From Glycomyces sambucus (GTDB lineage Bacteria > Actinomycetota > Actinomycetes > Mycobacteriales > Micromonosporaceae), in assembly GCF_900102815.1 (NCBI RefSeq), contig NZ_FNGF01000003.1:62001-126000 (forward strand): 64,000 nt of DNA, written 5' to 3'. Below, piece by piece: positions 50,919 to 59,860 of this stretch. A program made the position numbers and the translations under genes. Positions within the stretch are counted from its first letter, which is position 1; the number at the start of each line of letters is the position of its first letter. The notes beneath the pieces are model-generated. The model did not search any database. It saw only the letters and a program-made list of their open reading frames with translations, and had not been told where the DNA came from.

Positions 50919-51803
50919 GTGACCGCCCTTGCCCCGCGCCCGAACCACGTGAAGGACTTCCTGAAGCTGGTCGCCTTCGAGCACTCGGTGTTCGCGCTGC
51001 CGTTCGCGTACCTGTCGACCCTGACGGTGATGGTGCTGGAGGACGCGTTCTCCTGGTGGGACCTGGTCCTGGTGACCGTGGCGATGGTCGCGGCCCGGAC
51101 GCTGGCGATGGCCGCGAACCGGATCATCGACCGCAGGATCGACGCGCAGAACCCGCGCACGGCCAAGCGCGAGCTGGTGACGGGCGCGGTGTCGCTGCGG
51201 ACGGCGTACACCGGCTGCGCGGTGAGCCTGGTGCTGCTGCTGGCCTCGGCGTTCGCGCTCAACCCGCTGTGCTTCTACCTGAGCCCCCTGGCCGTGGCGC
51301 CGCTGGTCGTCTACCCGTACGCGAAGCGGTTCACCGACTATCCGCACGCGGTCCTGGGCCTGGCCCAGATGGTGGCACCGGTGGGTGCGTGGCTGGCCGT
51401 CACCGGGACGTTCGCGGGCGCGGGCCCGGCGATCGTCCTCGGTGCGGCCGTGGGGCTGTGGATCGGCGCGTTCGACCTCATCTACGCGTGCCAGGACGTC
51501 GAGATCGACCGCGAGATCGGCGTGCACTCGACCCCGGCCCGGTGGGGCGTCAAGGCCGCGCTGCGCGCCTCCTCGATCGCGCACGTGGTCACGGTGGGCC
51601 TGTTCGCGTGGTTCGGGCTGCTCACCGGGTTCGGGCTGCTGTACTGGATCGGGCTCGGCCTGGTCTCGGCCGCCCTGGTCTACGAGCACTCGATCGTGCG
51701 GCCCGGCGACCTGTCCAAGGTCAACCGGGCCTTCTTCACCGCCAACGGCTTCGTGGCCGTGGCCCTGTTCGCGTTCGCGCTCGCGGACCTGCTGCTGCGC
51801 TAG
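50919..51803 (+). CDS. mqnP: UbiA-family prenyltransferase of the futalosine pathway
   Basis: A 294-residue membrane protein with eight to nine helices. The two Asp-rich motifs that bind the prenyl diphosphate are NRIIDRRIDAQNPRT and YACQDVEIDREIGVHSTP. The second matches the MqnP/4-hydroxybenzoate-prenyltransferase-like group that attaches the isoprenoid tail to 1,4-dihydroxy-6-naphthoate. The GTG at 50919 has TGAGGAG upstream. It is cotranscribed with mqnL. Confidence 0.9.
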   Translation: MTALAPRPNHVKDFLKLVAFEHSVFALPFAYLSTLTVMVLEDAFSWWDLVLVTVAMVAARTLAMAANRIIDRRIDAQNPRTAKRELVTGAVSLRTAYTGCAVSLVLLLASAFALNPLCFYLSPLAVAPLVVYPYAKRFTDYPHAVLGLAQMVAPVGAWLAVTGTFAGAGPAIVLGAAVGLWIGAFDLIYACQDVEIDREIGVHSTPARWGVKAALRASSIAHVVTVGLFAWFGLLTGFGLLYWIGLGLVSAALVYEHSIVRPGDLSKVNRAFFTANGFVAVALFAFALADLLLR

Positions 51804-51804
51804 C

Positions 51805-51818
51805 CGGAGCCGGCTCCG
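51805..51818. terminator. Small palindrome between convergent genes
   Basis: CGGAGCCGGCTCCG, a 14-bp perfect palindrome directly after the mqnP stop and four bases beyond the oxidoreductase stop on the other strand. A hairpin this short is a weak terminator at best. Confidence 0.3.
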
Positions 51819-51822
51819 ATCG

Positions 51823-52539
51823 CTAGACGGCGCCCTCGGCGTGGGCGATCGCGGAGGGGGTGAGCCGGCCGTTGATCGCGGGCGCCTCGCCGATGAGCGA
51901 GTCGTCTTCGATGGCGGCGACCATGAACAGCGCGAAGTCGGTGCGGCGGGTCAGGTTGCTCTCCAGGACCGGGTCGCCGACGTGGCGGCTCCAGACCGGC
52001 AGGCCCTCGCTGGGGCCCTCTTCGAGGTCGCTGCCGCGCACGACGGTCCACCTGGTGTCGCTGCTGAAGATCGCGTCGGTGGCGCGGTACTGGTCGGCGA
52101 TGTCGACCAGGCGCGTGATCTTCATGAACTTGGCGAAGGCGACGGCGGCCCTGATGCCGCGCTTGTAGCGGTCCCCGCCGTCGCGGGTGATGTGCCAGCC
52201 GCACGAGAAGATCAGGCGCGCATCAGGCTTCGCGAAGTCCATGACGGCCTTGGCGGTGCCCGAGGCGTAGTCGTGGACGCCCCAGGGGACGAGGACGGTG
52301 AGGACGGCGTCGCAGCCCGCGACGGCGCGCTCGATGACCGCGCGGTCGTCGGTGAAGGCGCCGTGGACGGTGATGCGGTCGGCGTACTCGGCGAGCTTGT
52401 GGACGCTCTTCTCGCGGCAGACGCCGACGACCTCGTAGCCGCGGTCCAGGGCGTGCTTGACCATGTACCGCCCGAGCTTGCCCGACGCGCCGACGATGCA
52501 GACCTTCTTGCCGACACCGGTCTGCGGGATGAGTTCCAT
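51823..52539 (-). CDS. NAD(P)-binding oxidoreductase, NmrA/atypical SDR type
   Basis: A 238-residue Rossmann protein. The dinucleotide loop is VCIVGASGKLGRYMVKHAL. The canonical SDR Tyr-x3-Lys is not clear, which places it with the atypical NmrA/flavin-reductase-like group. The substrate is unknown. The ATG at 52539 has GAGGAG upstream. It is divergent from a TetR regulator with palindromes between them, so that regulator probably represses it. Confidence 0.82.
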   Translation of the reverse strand: MELIPQTGVGKKVCIVGASGKLGRYMVKHALDRGYEVVGVCREKSVHKLAEYADRITVHGAFTDDRAVIERAVAGCDAVLTVLVPWGVHDYASGTAKAVMDFAKPDARLIFSCGWHITRDGGDRYKRGIRAAVAFAKFMKITRLVDIADQYRATDAIFSSDTRWTVVRGSDLEEGPSEGLPVWSRHVGDPVLESNLTRRTDFALFMVAAIEDDSLIGEAPAINGRLTPSAIAHAEGAV

Positions 52540-52577
52540 GACGTTGCTCCTCAGTCGAAGGGTGCTTGCTCCTTTAC

Positions 52578-52607
52578 ACTGTACAGGAAAACTGTACGGT
52601 GTACAGT
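52578..52607. promoter_or_regulatory. Multiple ACTGTAC operator half-sites between oxidoreductase and TetR gene
   Basis: ACTGTAC occurs at 52578 and 52591 and its complement GTACAGT at 52601. The second and third form a 17-bp inverted repeat with spacer GGT; the first has a TGTACA core with partial symmetry. Confidence 0.65.
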
Positions 52608-52642
52608 ACAACCGCCCGCCTACCGGACGAACAGGAGCCCAC

Positions 52643-53317
52643 GTGAGCGACGAACCCGCGACGCAGTCCGCCCGAGGGACCTTGAGCAGGGAGAAGGTCC
52701 TGCTCGCGGCCGTGGCGATGGCCGACGCGGCGGGCGGCGCGGTGCCGAGCACCCGCAAGCTCGCCGAGCGCCTGGGCGTGCGGGCCATGGCGCTCTACCA
52801 CCACTTCAAGAACAAGGACGAACTGCTCGACGGCATGGTGGACCTCGTGTTCGCCGAAGTCGAGCTGCCGGAGCCGGGGCAGGACTGGCGGGAGGGGATG
52901 CGCCTGCGCGCCGGGTCGATGCGGGCGGCGCTGAACCGCCACCCGTGGGCGGTCGGGCTCATGGACTCGCGGCTGGACGCGGGGACGGCGACGCTGCGCC
53001 ACCACGACGCGGTGCTCGGGTGCCTGCGCCGGGACGGCTTCTCCGTCGCCGGTGCGGCCCATTCGATCTCGCTGCTGGACAGCTACGTGTACGGGTTCGC
53101 GATCCAGGAGGCGGCACTGCCGTTCGACTCCGCGGGCGGCGACGACATGGAGGAGCTGGCCGCCGGGATCATGGCGCGGGCCGCCGAGGCGTTCCCGTAC
53201 CTCGCCGAGATCGCCGTCGAGCACGCCATGAAGCCCGGGTACGCGTACGGCGACGAGTTCGCGATCGGGCTCGACCTCATCCTCGACGGCATGGAGCGGC
53301 GCCGCGAGCAGTGGTGA
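52643..53317 (+). CDS. TetR family regulator with TetR_C_1-type ligand domain
   Basis: A 224-residue regulator. The helix-turn-helix reads VPSTRKLAERLGVRAMALYHHF followed by KNKDELLDGMVDLVF (split here), typical of the tetracycline-repressor C-terminal class in which the DNA-binding head ends with LYHHFKNKDELLD. The GTG at 52643 follows CAGGAG; the frame open to 52457 covers the operators and is not translated. It likely represses itself and the divergent oxidoreductase. Confidence 0.88.
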   Translation: MSDEPATQSARGTLSREKVLLAAVAMADAAGGAVPSTRKLAERLGVRAMALYHHFKNKDELLDGMVDLVFAEVELPEPGQDWREGMRLRAGSMRAALNRHPWAVGLMDSRLDAGTATLRHHDAVLGCLRRDGFSVAGAAHSISLLDSYVYGFAIQEAALPFDSAGGDDMEELAAGIMARAAEAFPYLAEIAVEHAMKPGYAYGDEFAIGLDLILDGMERRREQW

Positions 53318-53318
53318 G

Positions 53319-53355
53319 CGGCGGCCCGGTGCCCGACAAGGGCACCGGGCCGCCG
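53319..53355. terminator. Bidirectional terminator
   Basis: A perfect 16-bp stem, CGGCGGCCCGGTGCCC, with loop GACAA, directly after the TetR stop codon and 17 bases past the beta-lactamase-like stop on the other strand. Confidence 0.85.
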
Positions 53356-53371
53356 CGTCCGGGGAGCGGGG

Positions 53372-55273
53372 CTAGAAGGCCGCGAGGTTGAGGCTGACGA
53401 GGATCGCGGCGAACGCGAGGCCGCCGAGGACCACGAAGCCCTGGCCGGTCGCGGTGCGCGCCGTCCACTGCCGCTTGGCGGCCGCGGCGGCGTAGAGGAC
53501 GAGGGCGGCGGCGGCGAGCCCGACCGCGGCGTACGACAGGACCAGGACCGCCGGGAGGACCCCGGCGCCGGTGACGACCTGCTGGACGAGCAGGTTCCCG
53601 TCGGCGACGGCGGTCGCGAGGAGCACGAGGACCGCGGCGGCGGTGCCGCCGGTGAGCCACGCGGCCCAGGCCGTCGCGGTGCGCAGGAGCGGTTTGCGCT
53701 CGCCGCGGCGGAAGGCCCGCGCGATCCCGGTGGCGGTGAGCGCCAGGAATCCGGCGGCGAGCGCGACCGCGCCGAAGCCGAGTGCGGCGAGGTGGACCGC
53801 GGTCGAGTCGTACCGCGGGACGGGCTCGTACGCGGCGGTCGGGCTCATGCTGGTGAGCAGGTACCCGTCGGCGGTGAAGGCGATGGTGGCGGTGCCGTCG
53901 CGCTCCTGGAACAGGCCGTCGCCGACGGGGGTCCAGTGCTGCTCGGGGACGGCCGGGTCGCCGGAGAGGCCGGTGGTGGTGAGCCCGCCGTCGGCGGCCT
54001 CGACCGTGACCGGGGCGAACACGCGGGTCAGCTCGGTAAAGTCGGAGCGGGTGGTGCGGACGCTGGTGTACTCCCCCGTGTAGGCGTCGAGGTCGTCCCG
54101 GGCCGCTTCGCGTTCCGGGGCGGCGGGCAGCGCGTCGAGATCGGCGAGCACGTCGTGGACGATCGCCTCGGCGGCGGCGACGGTGGCCGCGGCGTCCTCC
54201 CCGTCGCCGTTGACGGCGATGTGGACGCCGATGCCGCGGGCGGGGACGACCGCGAGCGAGGTGTGGTAGCCGGAGAGGTCCCCGGCCTTGAACCAGACGC
54301 CGTCGCCGGGCCCGGCGAGCTCCTGGAAGCTGAAGCCCATGCCGGGCATGCGGTCGTCCATGCCGAACTGGCGGGTCGTCATCTGCTCGGCGACGCCCTC
54401 CCCGAGCCGCGGGTCGCCGGTGGCGAGCGCGGTCATGAAGGCGCTCATGTCCTCCGCGGTGGTGAGGACGCCCGGTCCGGCGGGGGTCGCGGGGGCGAGC
54501 CGGCCCGCCGTGGGGACCTGGCCGCCATCGGCGTACCGGTACCCCTCGGCGGCCGCGGGGCCCTTGGCGGGCTCCTCGCGCACGGCGGCGGTGGCGTCCA
54601 TGCCGAGCGGCGCGAACACGTGCTCGGCCACGTAGTCGGCGTACGGCAGCCCGGAGGCGTCCTCGACGAGGAGGCCGGCGAGCGCCATGTCGTAGTTGTT
54701 GTAGGCGGTCACGGTCCCGGGTTCGCGGAGGCGCTCGGGCATCTCGTCGGCGGCGAACTCGGCGAGCGTCGGCATCTCCGCGGGCGCCCAGCGGGCCCAG
54801 CCGGCGATGCGGTCCTCGAAGCCGGAGGTGTGGGTCAGCAGGTGCCGCAGGGTGACCGGCTCGCCCGGGAAGGTGTCGGGGACCTCGACGTCGGCGAGGA
54901 CGTCGTTGACGTCGGCGTCGAGGTCGAGGGCGCCTTCGCCGACGAGCCGCAGGGCCGCGGCGGTGGTGAAGAGCTTCGCGACGGAGCCGGTGTAGTAGGC
55001 GGTGCCCGTGCCGAAGTCCGCGGCGCCGACGACGGCCTCGCCGTAGCCCGCGGTGAGGACGGGTGCGCCGTCCACGACGAGCGCGACGGCGGCGCCGGGG
55101 ACCTTCTGCTCGTCGAGGAGTTCGGCGACGCGGGTCTCGATGAGGTCGGCCGCGGACTCGGCGGTGCCGGCCCGGGCGGTCGGGGCGGGGGCGGGGTGCG
55201 CGAACGCGGGGGCGGCGAGGAGTGCGGCGGTCGCGGCGAGCGCCGGGACCAGGAGGAGCAGGGGCTTGTTCAT
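53372..55273 (-). CDS. Membrane-anchored class C beta-lactamase / DD-peptidase-like serine hydrolase
   Basis: A 633-residue secreted protein. Signal peptide (1-25, ending PAFAHPAP), serine hydrolase domain (about 40-370) with the active Ser in TGSVAKLF (S-x-x-K) and YNN in AYNNYDMAL, then a lipocalin-like beta region (about 400-500), and a C-terminal membrane part with about four helices (for example LAALGFGAVALAAGFLALTA). The third motif is modified (KAGDLSGYH). Members include penicillin-binding esterases and PbpX-like proteins; real beta-lactamase activity is not implied. The ATG at 55273 is leaderless, with TAGTGT seven bases upstream. Confidence 0.85.
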   Translation of the reverse strand: MNKPLLLLVPALAATAALLAAPAFAHPAPAPTARAGTAESAADLIETRVAELLDEQKVPGAAVALVVDGAPVLTAGYGEAVVGAADFGTGTAYYTGSVAKLFTTAAALRLVGEGALDLDADVNDVLADVEVPDTFPGEPVTLRHLLTHTSGFEDRIAGWARWAPAEMPTLAEFAADEMPERLREPGTVTAYNNYDMALAGLLVEDASGLPYADYVAEHVFAPLGMDATAAVREEPAKGPAAAEGYRYADGGQVPTAGRLAPATPAGPGVLTTAEDMSAFMTALATGDPRLGEGVAEQMTTRQFGMDDRMPGMGFSFQELAGPGDGVWFKAGDLSGYHTSLAVVPARGIGVHIAVNGDGEDAAATVAAAEAIVHDVLADLDALPAAPEREAARDDLDAYTGEYTSVRTTRSDFTELTRVFAPVTVEAADGGLTTTGLSGDPAVPEQHWTPVGDGLFQERDGTATIAFTADGYLLTSMSPTAAYEPVPRYDSTAVHLAALGFGAVALAAGFLALTATGIARAFRRGERKPLLRTATAWAAWLTGGTAAAVLVLLATAVADGNLLVQQVVTGAGVLPAVLVLSYAAVGLAAAALVLYAAAAAKRQWTARTATGQGFVVLGGLAFAAILVSLNLAAF

Positions 55274-55280
55274 GGTGTGA

Positions 55281-55286
55281 ACACTA
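55281..55286 (-). promoter_or_regulatory. -10 element of a leaderless transcript
   Basis: TAGTGT on the minus strand, seven bases before the ATG at 55273. Confidence 0.5.
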
Positions 55287-55359
55287 TTGGCGCGCAACGG
55301 CGTTCCCAATGAGGAAGCCCGGTCGGTCCGGGGTGGGGCCCGCCCTACCCCCGGAGCGG

Positions 55360-57402
55360 CTACCAGCCGGTGACCTCGCGGACCAGGTCCCCGACGTACG
55401 GGGCGAGGGTCGCCGAGTAGGTCGCGGTCAGGTGGGAGTGGTCCCGGAAGGTGAGGACGTTGCCCGTGACGGCCGGGCAGGTCCCGTCCGGGCACACGTA
55501 CTCCACGAGGTCACCGAAGGCCACGTTCGCCGGCACGTCCGGGTACTCCCCTGCGGGGTCCGCGTCGGACCGCGACAGGCCGACGGGGGTCGTGCACGCG
55601 GCGACCGATTCGCGCTCGACGCACTCGGGCAGGGGCTCCTCAAGGCGCGGCAGGTCGCGCAGGGCCAGGACCTGAACGCCCCAGTCGTCGAGCATGCGCC
55701 AGCGGTCGGCGAAGCCGGGGTAGGTGTTCTCGCCGGTGAGGAACGCCCGCGAGGACAGGGTGACGACCAAATCGGGGCGCAGCTCGTCGAGGACGCCGAC
55801 GACCTGCTCGTTCCACTCGACGCAGGAGGCGGCCTCCTCGGCGTCGTCGTTGCGGGGCGTCTCGGTCGAGAACTGGCAGCCGGACTTGGTGATCGACACC
55901 AGGCGCCAGCCCGCGTCGAGCGCGGCGCCGTGGAACGCTGGGAACCAGTGCGCGATCCGCGAGCCGCCGACGATCGCGACCGTGTGCTCGGCGTCCGGGT
56001 CGCCGTAGGAGCAGGGCACGGCCTCGGTGCCGTCCAGGCCCGCGTCGCAGCCCTCGGCGTATATCACCGGGAGGTCGAGGACGTCGTCGAGCGGCGGCAG
56101 GAACGGCGCGTCCTCCAGGCCGGCGGCGAGCGCCGGATCGGTGAGGACTGCCGCGCCCGGGTACGCGGCGCGGTCGGCGGCGAGCTCGCGCCAGTCGGGG
56201 CCGTGGCGCTGCGCGTACACGTACTGGGCCCCGAGGGTCGCCACCAGCAGCGGGACCGCGAACACCGCCGCGGCGGCGAGCGACCAGCGCCTGCCCTTGC
56301 GGCGCTTCATGAACGCGTTCACGCGGCCCTCCACGAGCCAGGTCGTGGCCGCCGCGAGCACCAGCGCGGCGGCGAGGACGGCCGCGCCGCCCGCGAGCGT
56401 CGCCGTCTCGCGGCCGGTCCGGTGCAGGTAGACCACGAGGATCGGCCAGTGCCACAGGTACAGCGCGTAGGACCACGCCCCCAGGCGCATCACCGGCCGC
56501 CACGTCAGCAGCCGGTCCGCCGCGAACGGCAGCCCCGTCGACCCCGCCAGGACCACGCACGCCGCCGCCCCGACCGGCCACAGCGCCACCGCGCCCGGGA
56601 ACAGCGTCGAGACCTCCAGCAGCGCACCGCACGACAGCAGGGCGGCGAGCCCGAACCAGCCCAGCGGGACCCGGACCGCGCGCGGCAGCCGCAGGTACGG
56701 CAGCGCCAGCGCGAACATGCCGCCGAGCGCGAGCTCCCACAGCCGCGCCCCCGTGTCGAAGTACGCCCACGCCTGCCGGGTGCCCGTGGTGACCACCGAG
56801 TACGTCAGCGACACCGCGAACACCATGGCGCACAGCAGGAGCACCGCCTCGCGCAGCCGCACCCCGCGGGTGCGGACCAGGACCGCCGCGAACGCCACCA
56901 GCACCGTCCACAGCAGGTAGAACTGGCCCTGGATCGACAGGGACCAGAAGTGCTGGAGCGGACTCGGCGCGCCGTCCCGCGCCAGGTAGTCGACGGCCTT
57001 CGCCGCCAGTGCCCAGTTCTCGTAGTACAGCAGTGAAGCGGTCGTCTCGTCGAACACCGCGGGCCAGCGCGAGGCCGGCAGCCAAAGGTACGCGGCGGCG
57101 AGCGTCCCGGCCATGACGACCGCGGCCGTCGGCAGGAGCCGGTGGGCGAGGCGGGAGAGGAAGTACGCGGCGCGGACGCTCCCGGTGCGCTCGACCGACC
57201 TGGTGAGCGAGCCGGTGATGAAGAACCCGGTCAGGAACAGGAAGACGTCGACGCCGCCGGAGACCCGGTTGAACCAGACGTGGTAGACCGCGACGAGCAG
57301 GACCGCGACCGCGCGCAGGCCCTCGACCTCGGGCCGGAACCCGGTGTCGGGGCGGGCCGGGGCGGGGGTCGGGACCGGCGGTGCGGTGGTGAGAGTGGAC
57401 AT
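55360..57402 (-). CDS. Acyltransferase-3 / SGNH O-acetyltransferase (OafA/OatA-like)
   Basis: A 680-residue protein. Residues about 20-390 form the acyltransferase-3 membrane domain (ten or so helices; start FRPEVEGLRAVAVLLVAVYH with the catalytic-type His, then SGGVDVFLFLTGFFITGSL and QHFWSLSIQGQFYL). The C-terminal part (about 410-680) is an extracellular SGNH-like domain (VAIVGGSRIAHWFPAF, where Gly-Gly-Ser replaces the usual Gly-Asp-Ser, and FRDHSHLTATYSATLAP with the D-x-x-H). It should move acetyl groups across the membrane to a cell-wall polymer or glycan. The ATG at 57402 lacks a good ribosome site. Confidence 0.87.
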   Translation of the reverse strand: MSTLTTAPPVPTPAPARPDTGFRPEVEGLRAVAVLLVAVYHVWFNRVSGGVDVFLFLTGFFITGSLTRSVERTGSVRAAYFLSRLAHRLLPTAAVVMAGTLAAAYLWLPASRWPAVFDETTASLLYYENWALAAKAVDYLARDGAPSPLQHFWSLSIQGQFYLLWTVLVAFAAVLVRTRGVRLREAVLLLCAMVFAVSLTYSVVTTGTRQAWAYFDTGARLWELALGGMFALALPYLRLPRAVRVPLGWFGLAALLSCGALLEVSTLFPGAVALWPVGAAACVVLAGSTGLPFAADRLLTWRPVMRLGAWSYALYLWHWPILVVYLHRTGRETATLAGGAAVLAAALVLAAATTWLVEGRVNAFMKRRKGRRWSLAAAAVFAVPLLVATLGAQYVYAQRHGPDWRELAADRAAYPGAAVLTDPALAAGLEDAPFLPPLDDVLDLPVIYAEGCDAGLDGTEAVPCSYGDPDAEHTVAIVGGSRIAHWFPAFHGAALDAGWRLVSITKSGCQFSTETPRNDDAEEAASCVEWNEQVVGVLDELRPDLVVTLSSRAFLTGENTYPGFADRWRMLDDWGVQVLALRDLPRLEEPLPECVERESVAACTTPVGLSRSDADPAGEYPDVPANVAFGDLVEYVCPDGTCPAVTGNVLTFRDHSHLTATYSATLAPYVGDLVREVTGW

Positions 57403-57715
57403 GCTCGCATCGATGAGGAGGGTCGGCGGGGTACCTGCGGAGCGTAGAGACGCCCCGCGACCCGGCGCCGACGCGGAAGGGCCGCCCGGGTGGCCGCCCG
57501 GTGAACACCCCGTGAACCGGGCCCGCGGCGCCGGGCCGGGCGGGGGCCGAGTGTCCGGTGGGGTCCCGGGGACGCGTCGGGCGCGGGCCGCGGGGCCCGG
57601 GGGCCGTTCCGACCGGATCGACACGGCGCCGGGTCTGGACTTTCCCAGGCCGCGTGGTCCAAGATGGGGCCATGTGGCCCCGATCGACCGATCCCGTCCC
57701 CGCGGGGAGGATCCA
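57403..57715. other. Divergent GC-rich spacer before nuoK
   Basis: No gene is seen. GGGGCCA/TGGCCCC (57666-57681) is a near-perfect palindrome about 35 bases before nuoK and could be an operator or leader hairpin. No clear promoter for either side. Confidence 0.4.
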
Positions 57716-58030
57716 GTGCATCCGCTGATCGGGTACCTGATCGCCGCGGGCCTCTTCGCGATCGGCCTCTACGGGGTCCTCACCCGGCGCAACGCCGTCC
57801 TCCAGCTCGCCGCCGCCGAGCTCATGCTCGGCGGCGTGCACCTCGTCCTCGTCACCACCGACCTCGTCGCCGGTTCGCTCACCGGGCAGAGCTTCGCGCT
57901 GTTCATCGTGGTCATCGCCGCCGCCGAGGTCGGGGTCGGGCTCGCGCTCGTGCTCAACCTGTGGCGCGAGCGCGCCTCGATCGACACCGACGCACTGCCC
58001 GAAGAGGACGAAGCGGAGGCCCGCCGGTGA
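57716..58030 (+). CDS. nuoK: NADH-quinone oxidoreductase subunit K-like protein
   Basis: A 104-residue protein with three helices (LIAAGLFAIGLYGVLTRRN, ELMLGGVHLVLVTTDLVA, FALFIVVIAAAEVGVGLALV). The glutamates in AAAELMLGG and AAAEVGVG occupy the membrane positions that carry protons in NuoK/MnhC proteins. The GTG at 57716 has GGGGAGG upstream. It starts a run of four genes K-L-M-N; no nuoA-J precedes it. Confidence 0.88.
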   Translation: MHPLIGYLIAAGLFAIGLYGVLTRRNAVLQLAAAELMLGGVHLVLVTTDLVAGSLTGQSFALFIVVIAAAEVGVGLALVLNLWRERASIDTDALPEEDEAEARR

Positions 58031-59820
58031 ACGCCCTCGCCTGGCTCCTCATCGCCGCCCCGGCCGCCGCCGGACTCGCCGGGCTCCTGGTGCGCCACCG
58101 CCCGGCCGCGCTCATACTCGCGTACGCGGGACCGGCCGCGGCGCTGGCGTGCGCGGTGGGGGCGGCGTTCGGGAACCCGCGCACCGCGTACACGCTCGCG
58201 GACTTCGGAACCGTCACCGTGGACGCGGCCCTGGACCTCTCCCCCGCGGCGTGCGCCGTCGCGGTGGCGACGGCGGCCGTGTCGCTCCTGGTGCAGCTCT
58301 ACTCGGCCGCGTACCTGCGCGACGACCCGCGCTACGCGCCGTTCGCGGCCCAGGTCAACCTGTTCTGCGCGGCGATGCTCCTCGTGGTCGCCGCCGACGA
58401 CCTCGTGTTCCTCCTCGTCGGGTGGGAGGTCATGGGCGCGTGCTCGTACCTCCTCATCGCCCACTACGCGAAGCTCCCGCAGGCGCCGGGCGCGGCGGCG
58501 AAGGCGTTCCTGGTCACCAGGTTCGGCGACGTCGCGTTCGTCCTGGGCGTCATGATCCTCGGGGTCTCGGCGGGGACGTTCCGCATCGGCGGGCTCGGCG
58601 AGGCGCCCGCGGCCGGGGCGGCGGTGCTGCTGATCCTGTTCGGCTGCATCGGGAAGTCGGCGCAGTTCCCGCTCCAGGTGTGGCTGCCGCCCGCGATGGC
58701 CGGGCCGACCCCGGTGAGCGCGCTCATCCACGCGGCGACGATGGTCGCGGCCGGGGCGTACGTGCTCACGCGGCTGCTGCCGGTGTGGCCGCCGCGGCTG
58801 CTCCTGGTGGTCGCGGTGACGGCGGCGGTGACGATGGTCGGCGCGGGCCTGTGCGCGCTCGCGGCCCGCGACGTCAAGGGCGTGCTGGCGTGGTCGACGG
58901 TGAGCCAGGTCGGGTTCATGTTCGCGGCCGTGGCGGTCGCGGCGCCGGGCGCGGCGCTGTTCCACCTGGTGTCGCACGCGGCGTTCAAGGGGCTGCTGTT
59001 CCTGACCGCGGGTGTGGTGATCGCGCTGGCGGGGACGGACGGGTCGCTGGCGGGCACGCGGCTGCGGCCGGGCGACTCGCGGCTGGCGTTCTGGGCCATG
59101 ACGATCGGGCTCGCGGCGATGGCGGGGCTGCCGCCGCTGGGCGGGTTCTACTCCAAGGAGGCGGTGCTCAGCGCGGCCTACGAGGCGGGGACGCCCGCGG
59201 GGGTGGTCGTGTTCTGGGCCGGGGTCGGGGCGAGCATCCTGACGGCGGCGTACGCGGCGCGGCTGTGGCTGCTGGTGTTCTGGCGCGGCCGGGGCCCGGC
59301 GGCGCGGTCCGCGGTGCCGCGCGCGGAGTCGTTCAGCCTGTGGGCGTTGACGATCGCAACAATGGGAGTCGGGGCGGTGTACTACTTCGGGCCGTTCTCG
59401 TTGCCCGCCTTGCACTTGGACCTCATGGCCCTGCTCCTGCTGGCGACGCTCGGCGGGTTCGCGGTGATCGCCGACTCGTGGTGGCGCGACCGGCCCCGGC
59501 GCACGGGGGCGGCCCCCGACCGCGACCCGGCCCGGGTGCTCGGGCGCGCGCGGGACGCGTTCGCGGAGGGCCTGTACGGCGAGCGCTTGGCGGCCAAGGC
59601 GACTCGCGGGGCCGCGGCGGCGGCGAGCGCGGCGGCGACGGCGCTCGACGTGCGCCTGGTGGACCGCGGCGCCATCGAGGGCTCGGCCCGGGCGACGCTC
59701 GCGGCGGCCGAGGGGACGGCGGCGGGGCACCGGGGCGGCCTGGTGCGGTACCTGCGCCTGAGCGCGGCCGGAACGCTGGTGGTCGCCGTGGTCGCGATCG
59801 GGGTGAGCCTGTGGAGCTGA
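58027..59820 (+). CDS. nuoL: NADH-quinone oxidoreductase subunit L-like antiporter subunit
   Basis: A 597-residue polytopic protein. The family motif VGWEVMGACSYLLIAHY (with the proton-channel Glu), the LPPAMAGPTPVSALIHAATMVAAG segment (split in two) and FHLVSHAAFKGLLFL (channel Lys) are present. The C-terminus ends in a last helix (AAGTLVVAVVAIGVSLW) after an Ala-rich amphipathic stretch that may correspond to the lateral helix of NuoL. The GTG at 58027 overlaps the nuoK TGA as GTGA. Confidence 0.93.
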   Translation: MNALAWLLIAAPAAAGLAGLLVRHRPAALILAYAGPAAALACAVGAAFGNPRTAYTLADFGTVTVDAALDLSPAACAVAVATAAVSLLVQLYSAAYLRDDPRYAPFAAQVNLFCAAMLLVVAADDLVFLLVGWEVMGACSYLLIAHYAKLPQAPGAAAKAFLVTRFGDVAFVLGVMILGVSAGTFRIGGLGEAPAAGAAVLLILFGCIGKSAQFPLQVWLPPAMAGPTPVSALIHAATMVAAGAYVLTRLLPVWPPRLLLVVAVTAAVTMVGAGLCALAARDVKGVLAWSTVSQVGFMFAAVAVAAPGAALFHLVSHAAFKGLLFLTAGVVIALAGTDGSLAGTRLRPGDSRLAFWAMTIGLAAMAGLPPLGGFYSKEAVLSAAYEAGTPAGVVVFWAGVGASILTAAYAARLWLLVFWRGRGPAARSAVPRAESFSLWALTIATMGVGAVYYFGPFSLPALHLDLMALLLLATLGGFAVIADSWWRDRPRRTGAAPDRDPARVLGRARDAFAEGLYGERLAAKATRGAAAAASAAATALDVRLVDRGAIEGSARATLAAAEGTAAGHRGGLVRYLRLSAAGTLVVAVVAIGVSLWS

Positions 59821-59860
59821 TGGGGACGGTCGCCGCGGACCTCGTCAGGGGGGCGGGCTC

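Noticed and set aside
53372-55273. Calling this gene a true beta-lactamase resistance gene
   Set aside because: It has the S-x-x-K and Y-x-N motifs but an altered third motif, and it is fused to a beta domain and four helices, which fits PbpX/esterase-type serine hydrolases better.
59830-59860. Possible missing nuo gene between nuoL and nuoM
   Set aside because: The 40-base gap is too short for a gene and contains the nuoM ribosome site.
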